Shown here: one piece after another, positions 36,614 to 48,700 of the stretch
Layout: the number at the start of each line of letters is the position of its first letter
Position numbering within the stretch: the stretch's first letter is position 1
Assembly (NCBI GenBank): GCA_003117195.1
Contig: BDSI01000153.1
Coordinates: forward strand, 62,001 to 126,000
DNA: 64,000 nt
Origin: Eudorina sp. 2006-703-Eu-15
Lineage: Eukaryota > Chlorophyta > Chlorophyceae > Chlamydomonadales > Volvocaceae
Reading direction: 5' to 3'
Position numbers and translations under genes: made by a program
Notes under the pieces: model-generated
Told to the model about the DNA's origin: nothing
Database searches by the model: none
The model's input: only the letters and a program-made list of their open reading frames with translations

Positions 36614-36672
36614 AAAATGTTACCACGGTTATAACTTGGTAACATTTTTACCAAGTTATTTAATTTTACCAC
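36614..36672. repeat. short palindromic element with 12-base perfect arms
   Basis: ATAACTTGGTAA (36631-36642) and its exact reverse complement (36648-36659) flank a five-base spacer. The related string TTACCACG occurs on both sides (about 36620 and 36667), like a target duplication. The AT-rich block contrasts with its surroundings and lies just upstream of the unresolved minus-strand exons. It could be a small MITE remnant. Confidence 0.6.
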
Positions 36673-37020
36673 GTCACCCAGCCGTCACACTGAGAGCGGC
36701 AGCTAGCGCACAGCTAGCGTCCGTGTGGTTCACTTCGTTCGCATTGCCTGTGTCGCACAGTACCACACAATGAAGCCGCACGCGAAGCGAATCAAACATA
36801 CAAGTCGCGCGCGCGCCCCGTTGATAACGGAATCGAGCAGTTCAGCGGAAGGCCGAGTTGTCTGGCAATGCCATGCCCGCGCTGCCACAGAAAGCGCGCG
36901 ACAGGTCATGTATCATGCAGTTTGGCGAAGCCCAACCCATGAGGTATTGGACTTCATTTCAAAAGCTGTTTGCATGGCGGTTGGCGACTCCCGCCATGTG
37001 TGGCATCACAAAGAGAAACA

Positions 37021-37040
37021 CACACACACACACACACACA
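37021..37040. repeat. CA dinucleotide microsatellite
   Basis: About ten CA units in a row, in the gap downstream of the minus-strand membrane-protein gene that ends at 37318. Confidence 0.9.
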
Positions 37041-37317
37041 CGCCCTACGCTGCGCTGCACAGCTGGAGAAGCACTTTGAAACGGTTTCGATGGGGGCATA
37101 CCAATGTGGATGAATGACGGACGCACCGAAACGCTTCACACACCGGCGCTTGGTCTTCACCAATGACGGTTGTCAAGCAAGGACTGGACGTGGCTCCTCG
37201 CACGCTCCCGGATATCGCCATTTGACGGGACACGGACACGGCTTCCCTGCTCGGGAAAACGCTCCACCTTGCAGTGACACTGCCAGTCCCATCGACAAGA
37301 CGCGAAGCACGTTGCCA

Positions 37318-38325
37318 TCAGGAGGCCGCCGAGGTGCGCGTGCTGCTGTTTCGGGACTGAGAGGTGCGGCGTGTGGACGGCCGGCTCGAGCATGACCTGC
37401 CGGTTTCGAGCCTGCCCGTGGAGGGAGTGCACCAGCTGCCGCCACGGCTGACACCGAGTCCGATAAACAGCAGGATTGCGGTCGTGAGGGTGATGATCAA
37501 GGTGACCATCGCCGTCTCGAGAGCGGCCACGGGGTCGGCAGTGTTGCCGTCTGGTAGTTGCATGCGGTAGCTGGCACAAGCGCCGTCGGTCCTGCAGTGC
37601 GTGTGAGGGTGAGCGCACGGCGAGCAGGTCTGAGCGAATGGCGGCGGGGTGCCGTCTGGTTCGGTCGTGTCCGCCGAGTGGGAAGGCGCAACGCACGGCG
37701 CCTGTTGCAGGTGTGGGATGGCAGTAGCCGTCCTGTCAGGGGCAACTCACGCTGTGTCGGCCATGAAGACGTTGATGCACGCTGCACTTAGCGTCTTCCA
37801 GCTGCACGCCATAATTGTCTCGTCCTGGAAGGCAAAACAGAAGCAACAAGGCGCGAAAGTTCAGATGGCTCGGCACATAAGCAGCAGCCTCCCCACAGAC
37901 GCACTCCATAGCTCGCAGAAAGGAACTGAATTCGTTGTGGTTTGGCGATCAGCTTCGCACCTTTCGCGGCAAGGCGACGTAGAGCAGCGTGGCGCAGCAA
38001 AGTACTGACACGCTACTGGAGAGCCTGAGCTGGGCAGTAAGACCACAACATTATCACTTATACCTATTAAGCTAATTATTAAAAGGGATTTTAGCTTTGC
38101 CAGTACTGATAAACCCATGCCTTACCATTCAAAAGTGATAAAGGTCGCCGGGCAGCACTTCGCAACAAGCATAATAAAACTCGCAAAAGCCAGGAAAGCT
38201 TTAGAGGCAGTTAGCATAATTTGTATCGCCTCATGCTCATGCAAACTGCTTCCGGGACAACCTTGCTGGGCTTGGGTACGCGTCACGACGGCTTCTCGCC
38301 AAAACGTCATCCGGGCCTCAAGCAT
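37318..38325 (-). CDS. multi-pass membrane protein, copy A (family unknown)
   Basis: Four exons join in phase: 38325-38126, 38024-37961, 37824-37751 and 37591-37318, giving 203 residues from the ATG at 38325. Each of three exons holds a hydrophobic span: AFLAFASFIMLVAKC, SSVSVLCCATLLYVAL and TAMVTLIITLTTAILLFIG. The second and third exons have the same lengths (64 and 74 bases) and phases as in copy B (42269-43518). Protein similarity survives with many synonymous changes (for example LSAACINVFMADTA against LSAACINGFMIDAT), which supports coding on this strand. Upstream, NGALYTPVHPAVPLS at about 38.43 kb resembles the start of copy B's first exon but lies in another frame and hits a stop, so copy A may carry a frameshift or an extra intron. 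The tail after the last span also matches copy B better in a different frame. I do not recognise the family. Confidence 0.55.
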
Positions 38326-41300
38326 CTCGATTTATAAGACGCATAATGCGTGAACCAATTCGGGGTGTCCAACATGGTCTGACTATCACCGTCGTAATGC
38401 TCGTAAGAAGTTGAAAGAGGTACGGCAGGGTGTACAGGGGTGTACAGCGCGCCGTTGGTGTCCTGCAAGACCTCGAGTGGACGAACAAAGTCGTTGCGGA
38501 TCGAATGTTAAGAAATCAGATTGAAGGCATGCGCTGTTGATGATGGGAACTTGCTTTCCAGCAGGCCGACTCATACAAACATGGTAGGGGCAAAGGACTT
38601 TGAATTATCATGCAATAAAAAATATTTACCTTGGCATATCCGCCATGTTATGCCAGCGTATCGTCCTTGTGGAATCTGAGTCGAGCCTCTCCGCGCAGCT
38701 CCCCGATTCATATGGGTCTCATAGGTGAATAAGAATATATGATGTTTGAACAACTGTTTAGTGAAAATAATGTTGACAAGGTTGTGACCAGGTTTCAGTG
38801 CGAATGGATCGGATGCATGCGCCTGGATCCGCAGACAAACGCCCATGATTGGGATAATGAAAAATGTGCCGTAAGCTGCCATCGCGTATTACGGCCGCGT
38901 ACCAGGCCAATGCATAGGCCTTCGCGCCTGCGTAGCACGAGGCGCCCAAATATTCCAGCTACCAAGGTAAACGCAATGAGCGTCTTCTACACGAGCAAAT
39001 AAATTGTAAGCTGAGCGATAGGGAAACCTTAGCAACGGAGAACGAAACGGTTCGGACCACACCTGCTTGACCCGCGCATGCTCAAAACTCCTGCGGGTCA
39101 CAACTGGATCCTGGATCCGGCTGCTATTCCCTTTCCGCGCCCTCCCACAAGATGACGCTCTCCAGCCTACCCATGCTCCACATTGCGGAGTGAGAAACGG
39201 GAAATGCAGTGCCAACCTGCGTCGCGGAATACTACCAGCTAGTGCGGGTTGGCTGCCTTGGCCACACAGAATCACACCACAATGCTGTGCGTGCGTGCGG
39301 TCCTCCCGTTGTTATCGCAATGTACCCACCTGCAAGCAAAACGTCGTGTGTGTTACTTGGTTGGGGGTGCATAATCCCATACCTATACAACTAGTCAACT
39401 ACCCATAAGCCGTAGGCCCAACGAACCGCACGTAAGTAACGCCTAAAAGCACGTGCATGGCGCAGCACAAGCAGATAGAGGAAGATTACCGGCTAAAGCA
39501 AGGGGACGACTGAGTTGCGATGGGCCCACATGCGCTCCAGGAGCCTTGCTAACCGGGCCGGGGCCCAGGCCATGGCTTACAGCATGGACGTGAAGTGAGG
39601 AAAGCCCTCCTCTGCGCGAATATTGTCATAAACAGGACAGCCTAAACTAGCAACGGCGATGCAAAGCGCTTGAATCCTGAGGATTCAACCCCTGCTGCTC
39701 GGGTGCGGCATCTCCATGTGCTGACAGAACAGGCAACATTCCACGCGCCATTCCACACCACTTCACCTCCGCGTCGATTCGGTGCCTACCGCGGCAATCC
39801 GCAACGGAGGCCTCCCGGAGGAACCTGCCCCCGCACCACAACCGAAGGTGCGTGCCACCGATGTACGATGATCCGCTGGGTCCAATGCAACATATAAGGC
39901 AACTGACGTGCGCGTTTCAACAAGTTCACCTCCAAATTAACCGTCACCCTTCTGCGAGGACTGACGGACGGAGTGCACATCGCCAATAATAACGGTATGC
40001 AAGCGTTACAAGTAAGGCAGACGCGCGTCCCCAACGAGCGACGCAACTAACGGGCCCTCTGTAGTAGGTGAGAGCTGGCAAAGGCTTCTCGAGATGCTGG
40101 GACAGTGCTTCGCACCGTATTTAGTGAGTAGGGCCGACCATTGTACGACACCTACTACACCCTCGCAGATAGATGCCGTGCCCCGTGCGTCGTCGAGGAC
40201 GCTGCCTCTCAACAGCCCCTGCCCAGGACTGCGCGCCCCATCCACCGCCACCCATGGTGGGATGGGGGCCACACCAGCCACCACGTCACGCGCCAGGACA
40301 GACCGGGCGGACATACATCGTTATGTACCGGTTTGCGAGGTTATTTGTTTGTTCTTGGCATTAACTGGCTTCTGTAGGGCTAGCTAACACGTGTTCCTAT
40401 CAAGTGAACCCTAAACCATCCGATCCACGACATGTAAACCAGAGGAAACCAGTCAGCAAAATCCACATTTGATTCCCGATCCGAGTGCAAATCGCGGCAA
40501 GCCACACACGTGCACACGAGTCAGGTGGTGGAAACGATGGACCTGCAACCGCCGCAAGTTGTTGCCAGATGACGGCAGGGTCGGCGTTCTGCCGTAATCC
40601 GTCCCTGATCCGCCCCCATCATATCGGCCCCTTGAGTTATGGACGGCGGGAGTCCGTAGTAATTCGCAAAACTTGTTGCAGTTGATGGCGAGCGACTAAA
40701 ACACGCACGGGGCTGGGCAATAGGCCTTGCACCCCCGCATGTCCACGTCGCCCGCCCTCGCCAAGATCTCTGCCAAGCATACATTGTACACCATACAAGG
40801 ACAACCACGCACGCTAATTGGTGAACCTAGTGCCCCCATATCATTGGGGCATACATACGTACGGAAGGCCGTGCCGGCGACGCTTACAGCCATGCATGCA
40901 TCGCCCCAAAAGCAGCACTGAATTTATCAGCAGTGGCCGACCATCCTAGCTATGAGCCGTGAATGCATGGGTGCCAGACAGCTACTGGAATATACAGCCC
41001 GCCGCACCGGCCCTACCCAACTGACAACTCATCACGCAATCGATGTGAATGAACCGACAGACAACATAATTGCTTCGGGCGTGCGTGGTTTACGTGCAAC
41101 GCCAATGCATGCAGCTTCGTCCGTCAACAGCACCGACCAGAACACCAGCTCGCGCACACGTACGTGTAGGTGCCAATAATACGTACGACAGGGCAACAGA
41201 CCTTGGCTATGGCTGGTCCCCGCCCATGAACGGGGTGGTTCCTTGGGAGAGTGGGTGCGGGGTGGGTTTTCGGTGCAGGTTTGGAGAGTGTCCGGTGCGA

Positions 41301-42268
41301 CACGGTGCGTGGCGCGGTTTCATTTTTGCAGTGTATGTAGTGTGGTGAGGAGAGAGGCTACGGCTGTCACCGACCGCGTTCGATCTTCGATGACCCGCGG
41401 GGTACACTGTAGCATCATTGATAAATAAAAGGCAGGCCGACAATGACGCGAGCCTGCCTACTCACGCAGGGACATATCGCATGCTACCGCGGTAGACGGA
41501 GTCGTACAACTAGCTATTAAGCGACATTCTCCCGACAAAAAAGCGGCCTGTACTGGCTGTTGTACAGAACAAAGCCAGACGTCGTAGAGAGACGGCGGGC
41601 CCCGCATCTAATGCTTGAAAGGAAGCCCGAAGATTCAGGTAGGTAAAGCCCAAAGCTACAAAACGAAACACATGCAAGAATCTTCAGCAGATGCCCGACC
41701 AGAATACAAAAACCGGAGATGGGGCGCAGCGTATTTCTCTTCCTAGATTGGGACACGCATACCGGCAAAACACATAACGGCGGCAAACTTCTTGACATCC
41801 GGCTCATGCTTTGGTAGATGAGGGTGCCCATTTTCATGTCTGCATACCCGCGCGCCCCCGTAACATCCTCACCCCCTGCCACCCCTTCCTACTGTACTCA
41901 CCCGGCCGGACTATATATCTAGCCGGGCACGGTCCAAGCAAGCACGGTAGCACGCATGTAAACAACAAGACCCAAACGCGGTGTGCGGCAGTCCAAGTCA
42001 GACTGGTATTGCGCCATGCATTCGACACGCACGCACAGGCTGGCACTGACCGACTAACGCACGCATCGATCTGCTGCCTGTTGGCAACACGCGGAAGTCC
42101 CCACGGCGCGCTGCCTGTTGTTGATTAAGCAGACAGACAACGACACCCCGCAGGAACTCGACGACCCGCCCTCGCCCCCAACCTCATCAGCGAATGCAGC
42201 CCCCTTTGCACACCGCACGCATGCCGGGGTACTGCGCCAAGCGTAATACATTCATCCTACTTCGTTTT
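38326..42268. other. AT-richer stretch with only doubtful exons
   Basis: Possible upstream exons of copy A lie at about 38.34-38.47 kb (NGALYTPVHPAVPLS frame) and perhaps 40.19-40.31 kb (minus, starting MSARSVLARDVVAGV), but no splice chain could be built. A 50-60 base segment near 41.39-41.44 kb resembles one inside an intron of copy B near 42.73-42.79 kb. Otherwise nothing recognisable. Confidence 0.4.
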
Positions 42269-43518
42269 CTAGCCTTGCGGTAGCGCACCTGCTAACAGAA
42301 GGCGGGCAAACCACGCCGCGTGCTGCTGCAGACGGACTGCTGGCAGCAGCAGCGCGAACCCGGAGGGCCGGGACTGCAGCTCGGGACCCTGCCGCCGCCG
42401 TCGGGCGCGAAGCTCAAGCTCCTGCCAGCAGTACCACAAGCTTGTACCGCCGATGCCGAATGCTACGACAAGCAGGACCGACGTGCAAAGGGTAACGATC
42501 AAAGCCACCATCACCGTCTCTAAGGTCTGGATGGCGTCGGCGGCCCTGCCTCCGCAAGCTGTGAGGACGTCTGTTCTTGCGGGGTCCGCCCTGCGTGGGG
42601 AACGAGGGCGGACGGGCGGGCGCGGCGGACGACGAGTCGCGCTTTCACGCAGCAAGCGAAGGCCGGTCGGGACCCGTTGCATGCGACCCTATGCGACTGG
42701 CAGGTGAGACATGCAATGGCTATCACCTATGACGACCCGCGGGGTCCACTACTGTTACACGAGTGCTAAAGAAGTAAAGGGCAGTCCGATAAGGGTTTTG
42801 GCTGGGTTTGGTGGCCTCACGTTGCGTCAATCATGAAGCCGTTGATGCATGCTGCGCTCAGTAACTTCCAGCAGGCATTTGAAATTGGCGCATTCTGGGG
42901 GGCGAAAGGTGAGAGGAAAGTAAGGTGAGAGTAGCGAGCGTACGTCCGGTTGCGCCGTTCCCTTCCGCTCCCGCCGCTCTGCAAGGGCGGCGGTGCCATT
43001 AATGAAGCGGCATATCATCACGTGTCAATATGCAACGATTATCTAGCGTCTCACCTTTGACGGAAGAGCGACGTACAATAGCGCAACGCACGAGACCACC
43101 CTTACGGACAGTGACAGCCTGGGTTAAAGCGATTGGCAGTGAGTACACCTCAAGTATCCAGTTCGTGCTTTTATCTACAAAAAACCCACCATTCAAAACC
43201 AAAAGTTATCAAGACGGCGAGCGGAAAACATTTCGGGACAAGCAGAACAAACCCAGCAAGACCTAGAACCGCTTTTAACTGGAGAATTATTGTGTGGACC
43301 GGTTCATGCGTACGCGAACGGCACCCGATACAGCGCTGTTCAGTGAATGGGCTTGTTAAGCAAACCAGAAAAGGTTCGAAGAGCGTTTCCATGTCGTTTT
43401 GAAGCCCTGAATGTTCTGATGCGCTCACTGCTCTAAACCGGACGGTTGTTCCATGGCAGTGTGTAGGAATGTACCGCGTGAATTGCCCGGAATTGCCAGA
43501 GGTTTGAAAACGAAACTT
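42269..43518 (-). CDS. multi-pass membrane protein, copy B (5' end incomplete)
   Basis: Exons 43518-43190, 43118-43055, 42894-42821 and 42590-42269 join in phase for 262 residues. The first listed exon starts at a TTTTAG acceptor with no ATG at its start, so an upstream exon is likely, although an internal ATG at 43392 exists. Spans are AVLGLAGFVLLVPKCFPLAV, VVSCVALLYVAL and TVMVALIVTLCTSVLLVVAF. After the last span come WYCWQELELRARRRR and a leucine-rich tail. Exon lengths of 64 and 74 bases and all phases equal those of copy A. The predicted topology is three helices with a basic tail that would be cytoplasmic by the positive-inside rule. No catalytic motif is visible and no family is recognised. 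Confidence 0.6.
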
Positions 43519-44101
43519 CTAAAAGTATAATATAATGGTAACATCTAAAGCCGGTTTCGGACGGGCCAAAAGCAATCGGTCCAATCGATCTTTGTGATCT
43601 TTCGTGCGTCCTCAGTTCCGGCGGTTAGTCGAGTTCCATACGTTCGGGGCGCAAGTTGTCTGAAAGTAACATGAATACAATCTAACACATGAATTGATTT
43701 ACATACAGGAATACTCATGTGACGCATTGGTTTATGATCCGGCCCATGCATTGGCAGTACTGAAATGCTGTCGGACCATGACTGATAAATGATTCTGTAC
43801 GAACGAACCCTTCAGAAGTCTCCGTGACATGCATCGCCATCGTAGCACCGCAAGCAAACAATTTACTTCATTTGGGTTCCAGATGCTGCGCATGATATCC
43901 TGCGCACTGCGCACCCAGCCAGCAGAACTGTACGAGGGCACAATTCGAACTAGGTGAACAAGGGTGAACACAAAGGATGCAAATCTGATCGTCGGTGCGT
44001 AACGATGGTGACGGGTGGTCATAGACTCGTGGAATATGTGGGTGCCTTTCTTGGCGACTGGCGCGACCGACTGACTGATGACTGCCACACGGAACAACTT
44101 G

Positions 44102-44731
44102 TCATTTCCTTAGCGCATCTAGCGGTGTAAGCGTGGAACAGCCGTTCGTACCCGAGAGGGATTCGTCAACAATAAGCTCTCCGGGTGCGATGGTGGAGTA
44201 CGATAAGGTTTGATCTTTGATGAGGGTTTCGCCGTGATTACCACCAAAGGGCAACGGCGACCCGCAGGATCCACCAAGGTTGCACCGGGGGAAAATTGTA
44301 CAAGGGGAATACCGCCGACACACGCAACCCATAAGCCACAGCAACCCCGCAACCATCTCATGCTGCCCATGGTCGAGGTCAAAAATGCCTGGCAAAATCG
44401 CTGGCCGAGCGACCCTCACCCCACAACCCTCGGCGCCCGCCCGCAGATGGACCCCGGGGCAAGCCCGCACCACAGTAATCGCGCGCTGCTGCAGGGAGTC
44501 TACCAACCCTCAGTCCACGTGTCGGGCGATTTGTTCGGTTTCCCGGTGGGGTGTGAAGGCCCGCCTCCGCTGAGTGTGAGATGCCTCGGCGGTGTTGTTG
44601 GGAGATACTTTCAGGGACAGCTTGCCGTACACAGAGAAATCGTCCACCCTAGCGGAGACTTCTCGGCTTTCTGTTGCAAAGGTGTGGCCGACGAATAACA
44701 GGCAGGACATTGAAAGCATGAACACGCACAC
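44102..44731 (-). other. possible N-terminal exons of copy B (signal peptide frame)
   Basis: The ATG at 44731 starts MCVFMLSMSCLLFVGHTFAT, a good signal peptide, followed by ESREVSARVDDFSVYGKLSL and a possible donor (AAA|GTATCT). In the same frame after a stop, a second open stretch follows a good acceptor (TTTTGCCAG near 44.40 kb) and includes GETLIKDQTLSYSTIAPGEL. They could be the ectodomain exons of copy B, whose first confirmed exon starts at an acceptor at 43518. The joins are not established. An overlapping plus-strand frame (44743-45123) competes as an alternative gene to the right. Confidence 0.3.
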
Positions 44732-44742
44732 GCAGCCGAGTC

Positions 44743-45123
44743 TTGTGGCGGCGGAGAATCCTGACAGGGGGCTTATTTGTACGTGAGGGGCATAAACGCA
44801 TCTCGACGCGTGTGCCTGCAGTCACACGTCGGCACAACCAGACCGTGGGAAGAAGTGTCAGCGATGAACGCGCGCGTGTTTGGTTTTTGTCATACCGGTA
44901 CGACGCCCACTTACGGCGAATCTTTCACGGAACCTACATTCGCACCCAACGTGGCCCGGGGAAAGTGCTGGTGCTGCAGCTGCTAGGCTCGGGAGCGCCT
45001 TCATCTGAAGCCAGTGCCGGGGCCAGTATTTTGGGTGTGGACAGTAACCCGACGTTCCATAATTGCACGATATCAGTACCAGTGAACTGTGCAGCTAGAA
45101 TACTGCTGGACCGCCGGTGGTGA
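44743..45123 (+). CDS. hypothetical ORF, 126 codons
   Basis: An uninterrupted frame from ATG to TGA includes GKVLVLQLLGSGAPSSEASA and NPTFHNCTISVPVNCAARIL, which reads like a turn of an extracellular beta-helix repeat. The reverse strand is also open here (44934-45269). There is no splice evidence, no paralogue in the window and no clear signal peptide, so this is weak. Confidence 0.2.
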   Translation: MWRRRILTGGLFVREGHKRISTRVPAVTRRHNQTVGRSVSDERARVWFLSYRYDAHLRRIFHGTYIRTQRGPGKVLVLQLLGSGAPSSEASAGASILGVDSNPTFHNCTISVPVNCAARILLDRRW

Positions 45124-45747
45124 CAAATACACTTGTATGACGAGACTGCGTAGTATGTTATCAAGGTGCCTGTACAGATCGAGCATGGTCGCTCGCAATA
45201 ACGTACTACCACGTCAATGTTCAGAGCTAATGCAGTAATCGCGAAGTCGCGCCGATACGAAAGCTGCACGCCTAACTAGTACCTAGTCACCGCAGCGTTC
45301 AGGTGGTAACAGGAATCTCTTAATATGAGTCAGTCAATTTTGCCATGCGTGCGGATGGGAGAAATTCATCATCATAGGGTCCCGACAGTCCCGTCAAACC
45401 CAAAATTCCTCCTTGGTACATACAACGAGACGATTGCAACTCCAATATAATGTGGATTTGCGCGATGTCTTGCTGTTTGAGCATGTAATTTGGCCGTACA
45501 ACTCTGTTTTGATTATTATTACGACCTACTTCACGCAGCGACGCAGGTCGCAAACATCTAAGCTTTGATAAGTTTGAGGAGCTTTTGTGTAATGCATTGT
45601 TGTCCCTTAGTCAAAGGCCAAGAATGCCGTTAGGGTGTCATTGTCAACTAACGGGGTTGGTTGCGTACCCATTTACACCTAATCCCAGCGATCCCAGTTG
45701 GCCACGCGACGTTTGTACCAATCGCTCCAGAAATTAGAATTGGAAGC

Positions 45748-48700
45748 ATGATTTGTCGAAGACTGGACGCTGCTCGGTGTTTCGTATTGTCTCCACCGTT
45801 CCAATGTGCGGTTCAATTCAGCGTCGCTGTCCTCGTTGTTGGTCTATTTGTTTTCGTGCGGTACGTATAACGATGAAAGTATAGTTAACGCACGACAAGA
45901 GCACCTTGTTGTCGAATGCCGAAAATTGGCTGCTCTGGCTAGCCATCATTCAAGAAAGCTTGTTCTCATAGTACAGCCTGGTTCAATTTATGACTGTGCG
46001 TGTGCCTTCTGTGTGTGCCTTTTGACCATGATGGCTTGCCTCCTTTACCCTTTCCCCCCATGTTTCCCAGACCGCTGACGTTTCCCTGGTCATGCCTGAG
46101 CGCCGTGATGCTCGCGGTGGCCTTGGCAGTCCTGTCACCTGATAACCACATCGGCACGCGGTTGCAAGCCTCCGCTGTTGAATTGGGGGGACTGGTATGC
46201 GGGACGCTGCTGGGCGGAGTCGTGGTAAGCGCGCAACCGGCCCCTGATGTGAATGAAGGTTGCGATGGAAGAGACGGGTGGACCTGCTTTGCATGTTGAT
46301 GAACTTCACCTGCAGTCACGCGCCGTCGCTGTGCCCGCAGCTGACCCTCTCGCGCCTGGCCGCACCGGCCTCGTGCACCTCCCTGGTGGGCTGCCACGCG
46401 CACACGGCGGCGCTGTGCGGCCTGGGCGTGCTGGGCCTCGCGCCGGTGGTGGCCAACCGCGCTGCAGTCGGAGCGCCTTACCCCTCGCACCTGTGGCTGG
46501 GAGGGTTGCTCGGGGCCATAGGCTACGGCATCGTCGTCATCGCTGGCCAATTCCACATGGATTACGTGGTCATATGGCAGCAGGTACGGTGTATGAGACG
46601 TCTCGAATGCCAAATTTGAGCAAATGCCGCTGGTTTGTACGGTAGGAGAGGGGCCATGGTATGTGTCAAATGCTGTCAGGGTGCAATCACGCGTGCTGTG
46701 CGCGTCGCGGGCAGCATGCCGTGAAGCTTGCCGCGCTGGTAAAGCGATGTGGGTCGTCAGCATCTTTCCATGTCGCCTGCTGGTTTCTTCGGCAAGGCAT
46801 TGTTCCGTTCATAGGAGTGCGCAGAACGACCCACAAATTCTGAGACGTGCTGACCGCCCGCCATGTACGACATGAGTTGCGATTGGGCGGGGTCACACGC
46901 GCGGCCGCTTGGCCCACATGTGTCGTGCAGGGCTGCCAGCCCTCGCCGTTCTCTATCCTTGACCCCAACCCCCTTGTCTCATTGGTTGAACCAATTTGGT
47001 CCTGCCCCCGACAGGTTGTTGGCAACTTGCTGGCCATGAGCGTCCTCGGTACGGGCACCTGCGCCCTGGTGTCCGTCCTGGTGCTGCCCTCCCTGGCGCT
47101 GGACGAGATGAGGGCGGACACGGCGGCGGCCATACGGGGAGTTGGACACGCGGCCAGCAGGTGCGGGGACCGGGGGGGCCAAATGCCGCGCTAGATTTGA
47201 AGCACCAATTTGTTAGTTGATTGGTGAGTGAGGTTTGTGCGACGTCCCGAAGACCCGAACACCGGATAGCCATGTGTCTTTTACTCCAGAGTTAAGATGC
47301 GAGCTGTTATGAATAGTGTTGGCTTGCTCGTCCAGCCTGCACACAGAACGGCGAGTTCCGGCTCGCCGCGTGTGATTTGACGGGTTCGATCCGCAGCACG
47401 AGAGCCCCAGTGCTCAGTCAGGGGAAACACAAATTGCGCCCGCGATAAGCAAATATCCAACGAATCCAACAACGTGTCTCAACCTGGCAAACGCGCTTGG
47501 TCTATGGGTCGGTTTTGCCCTGCAGAATCGCGAGCCGTGCCCTTGCCCCAGCGGACGGCCCAGCGCCTGAATTTGAGGCAACCTCGGCCCCCGAAGCGCC
47601 GACCGCCAGGAAGTCTGGGCCCCTGGCCAGGTTTCAGGCTGCGTCTACGGGTCACTCCCTGGAGCAGCCCGAGTCGCGGCTGTCGCTGCATGTGCGGTGG
47701 CAAGGCGCGCTGGGACCTGCTGCCGATCGTCACGGCCCCTCCGACCTTCCACCCATCCGTGAAGCCCAGCTCGCGTCCAACGGTTCGTTAGAGCGCGAGC
47801 GCACGCAACAGGAGGCCCAGGGAGGCCCTGTCCACAGCCACCCGTTAGGCGAACAGGCCCCGGGGCTCCACCACCAGCGCGGCCGCCACCGTCCTGCTGG
47901 TCCCTTGTACCGCCAGCACCATCTCTATCAGTTCGGACTGCAGGTCGAGGGCCTCCGGACCTCGCCGCCTCAGAGCCAAACCGAAATCGCAGTCGGAGCT
48001 GCGGCTGGCACGGGCCAGTCCGCGGCGGCGGGTGCTGCCGTCCCCGGAAGCAGGTCTGACGGAGCGCCACAGGACGGCCCACAGCTGGGGCCGCAGCTGC
48101 CGGCGCACCTGCCGCTGCGGCCGTACTCTCCGCGGGCGAGGCACCTGGCGGGACCGCCGCTGCAACCCGTCACCAGCCGACGTGTGCCGGGTGTGGCTTC
48201 CTGCCCGGCGCTGGACCAGCTGGATGGTGCGCCGGTAGCCGCAGACGCCGGCCCTGCTCCGGGCAATGAGCGCGGCTCCGAGAATGGCAGTCGCCGCAAC
48301 AGTGGGTACGGGTACGGCTACGCGTCATCCGCGTCGCAGTCCAGTGATGATGAGCATCACGTTTGGCGGGCGCCGACCGACCCCGATCGCCTGGATTTTG
48401 AGGACGTGATGGAGGACGAGGACGCGTTCCTGCGGCTGCTGCGCGAAGCCACGGCGCCGCAGGTTCCGCCGGATCCGAAGGAAGCAGCGGCCGCGCGGCG
48501 GCCCCCGCCGCCTGTCGCACCGCCGGGCGGCATTCGTCCGTCGCCGAGCGTCTTCGACATGCTGCGGCTGCCCACAGGCGCTTCCTCGTCGGCGGCCTCG
48601 TCGCATAAGGTCACAAAGAGGGAGCCCTCTGACCCAAATCGCAGGCGGGCGAAGGCAGCACCCGCTTCCCAGCACGCCAAGCCGCAGGGCGAGGCGGTGT

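Noticed and set aside
47340..47405. GGTTCGATCC box-B-like sequence in a FUSC-like intron
   Set aside because: No matching A box at the right spacing and no cloverleaf; most likely chance.
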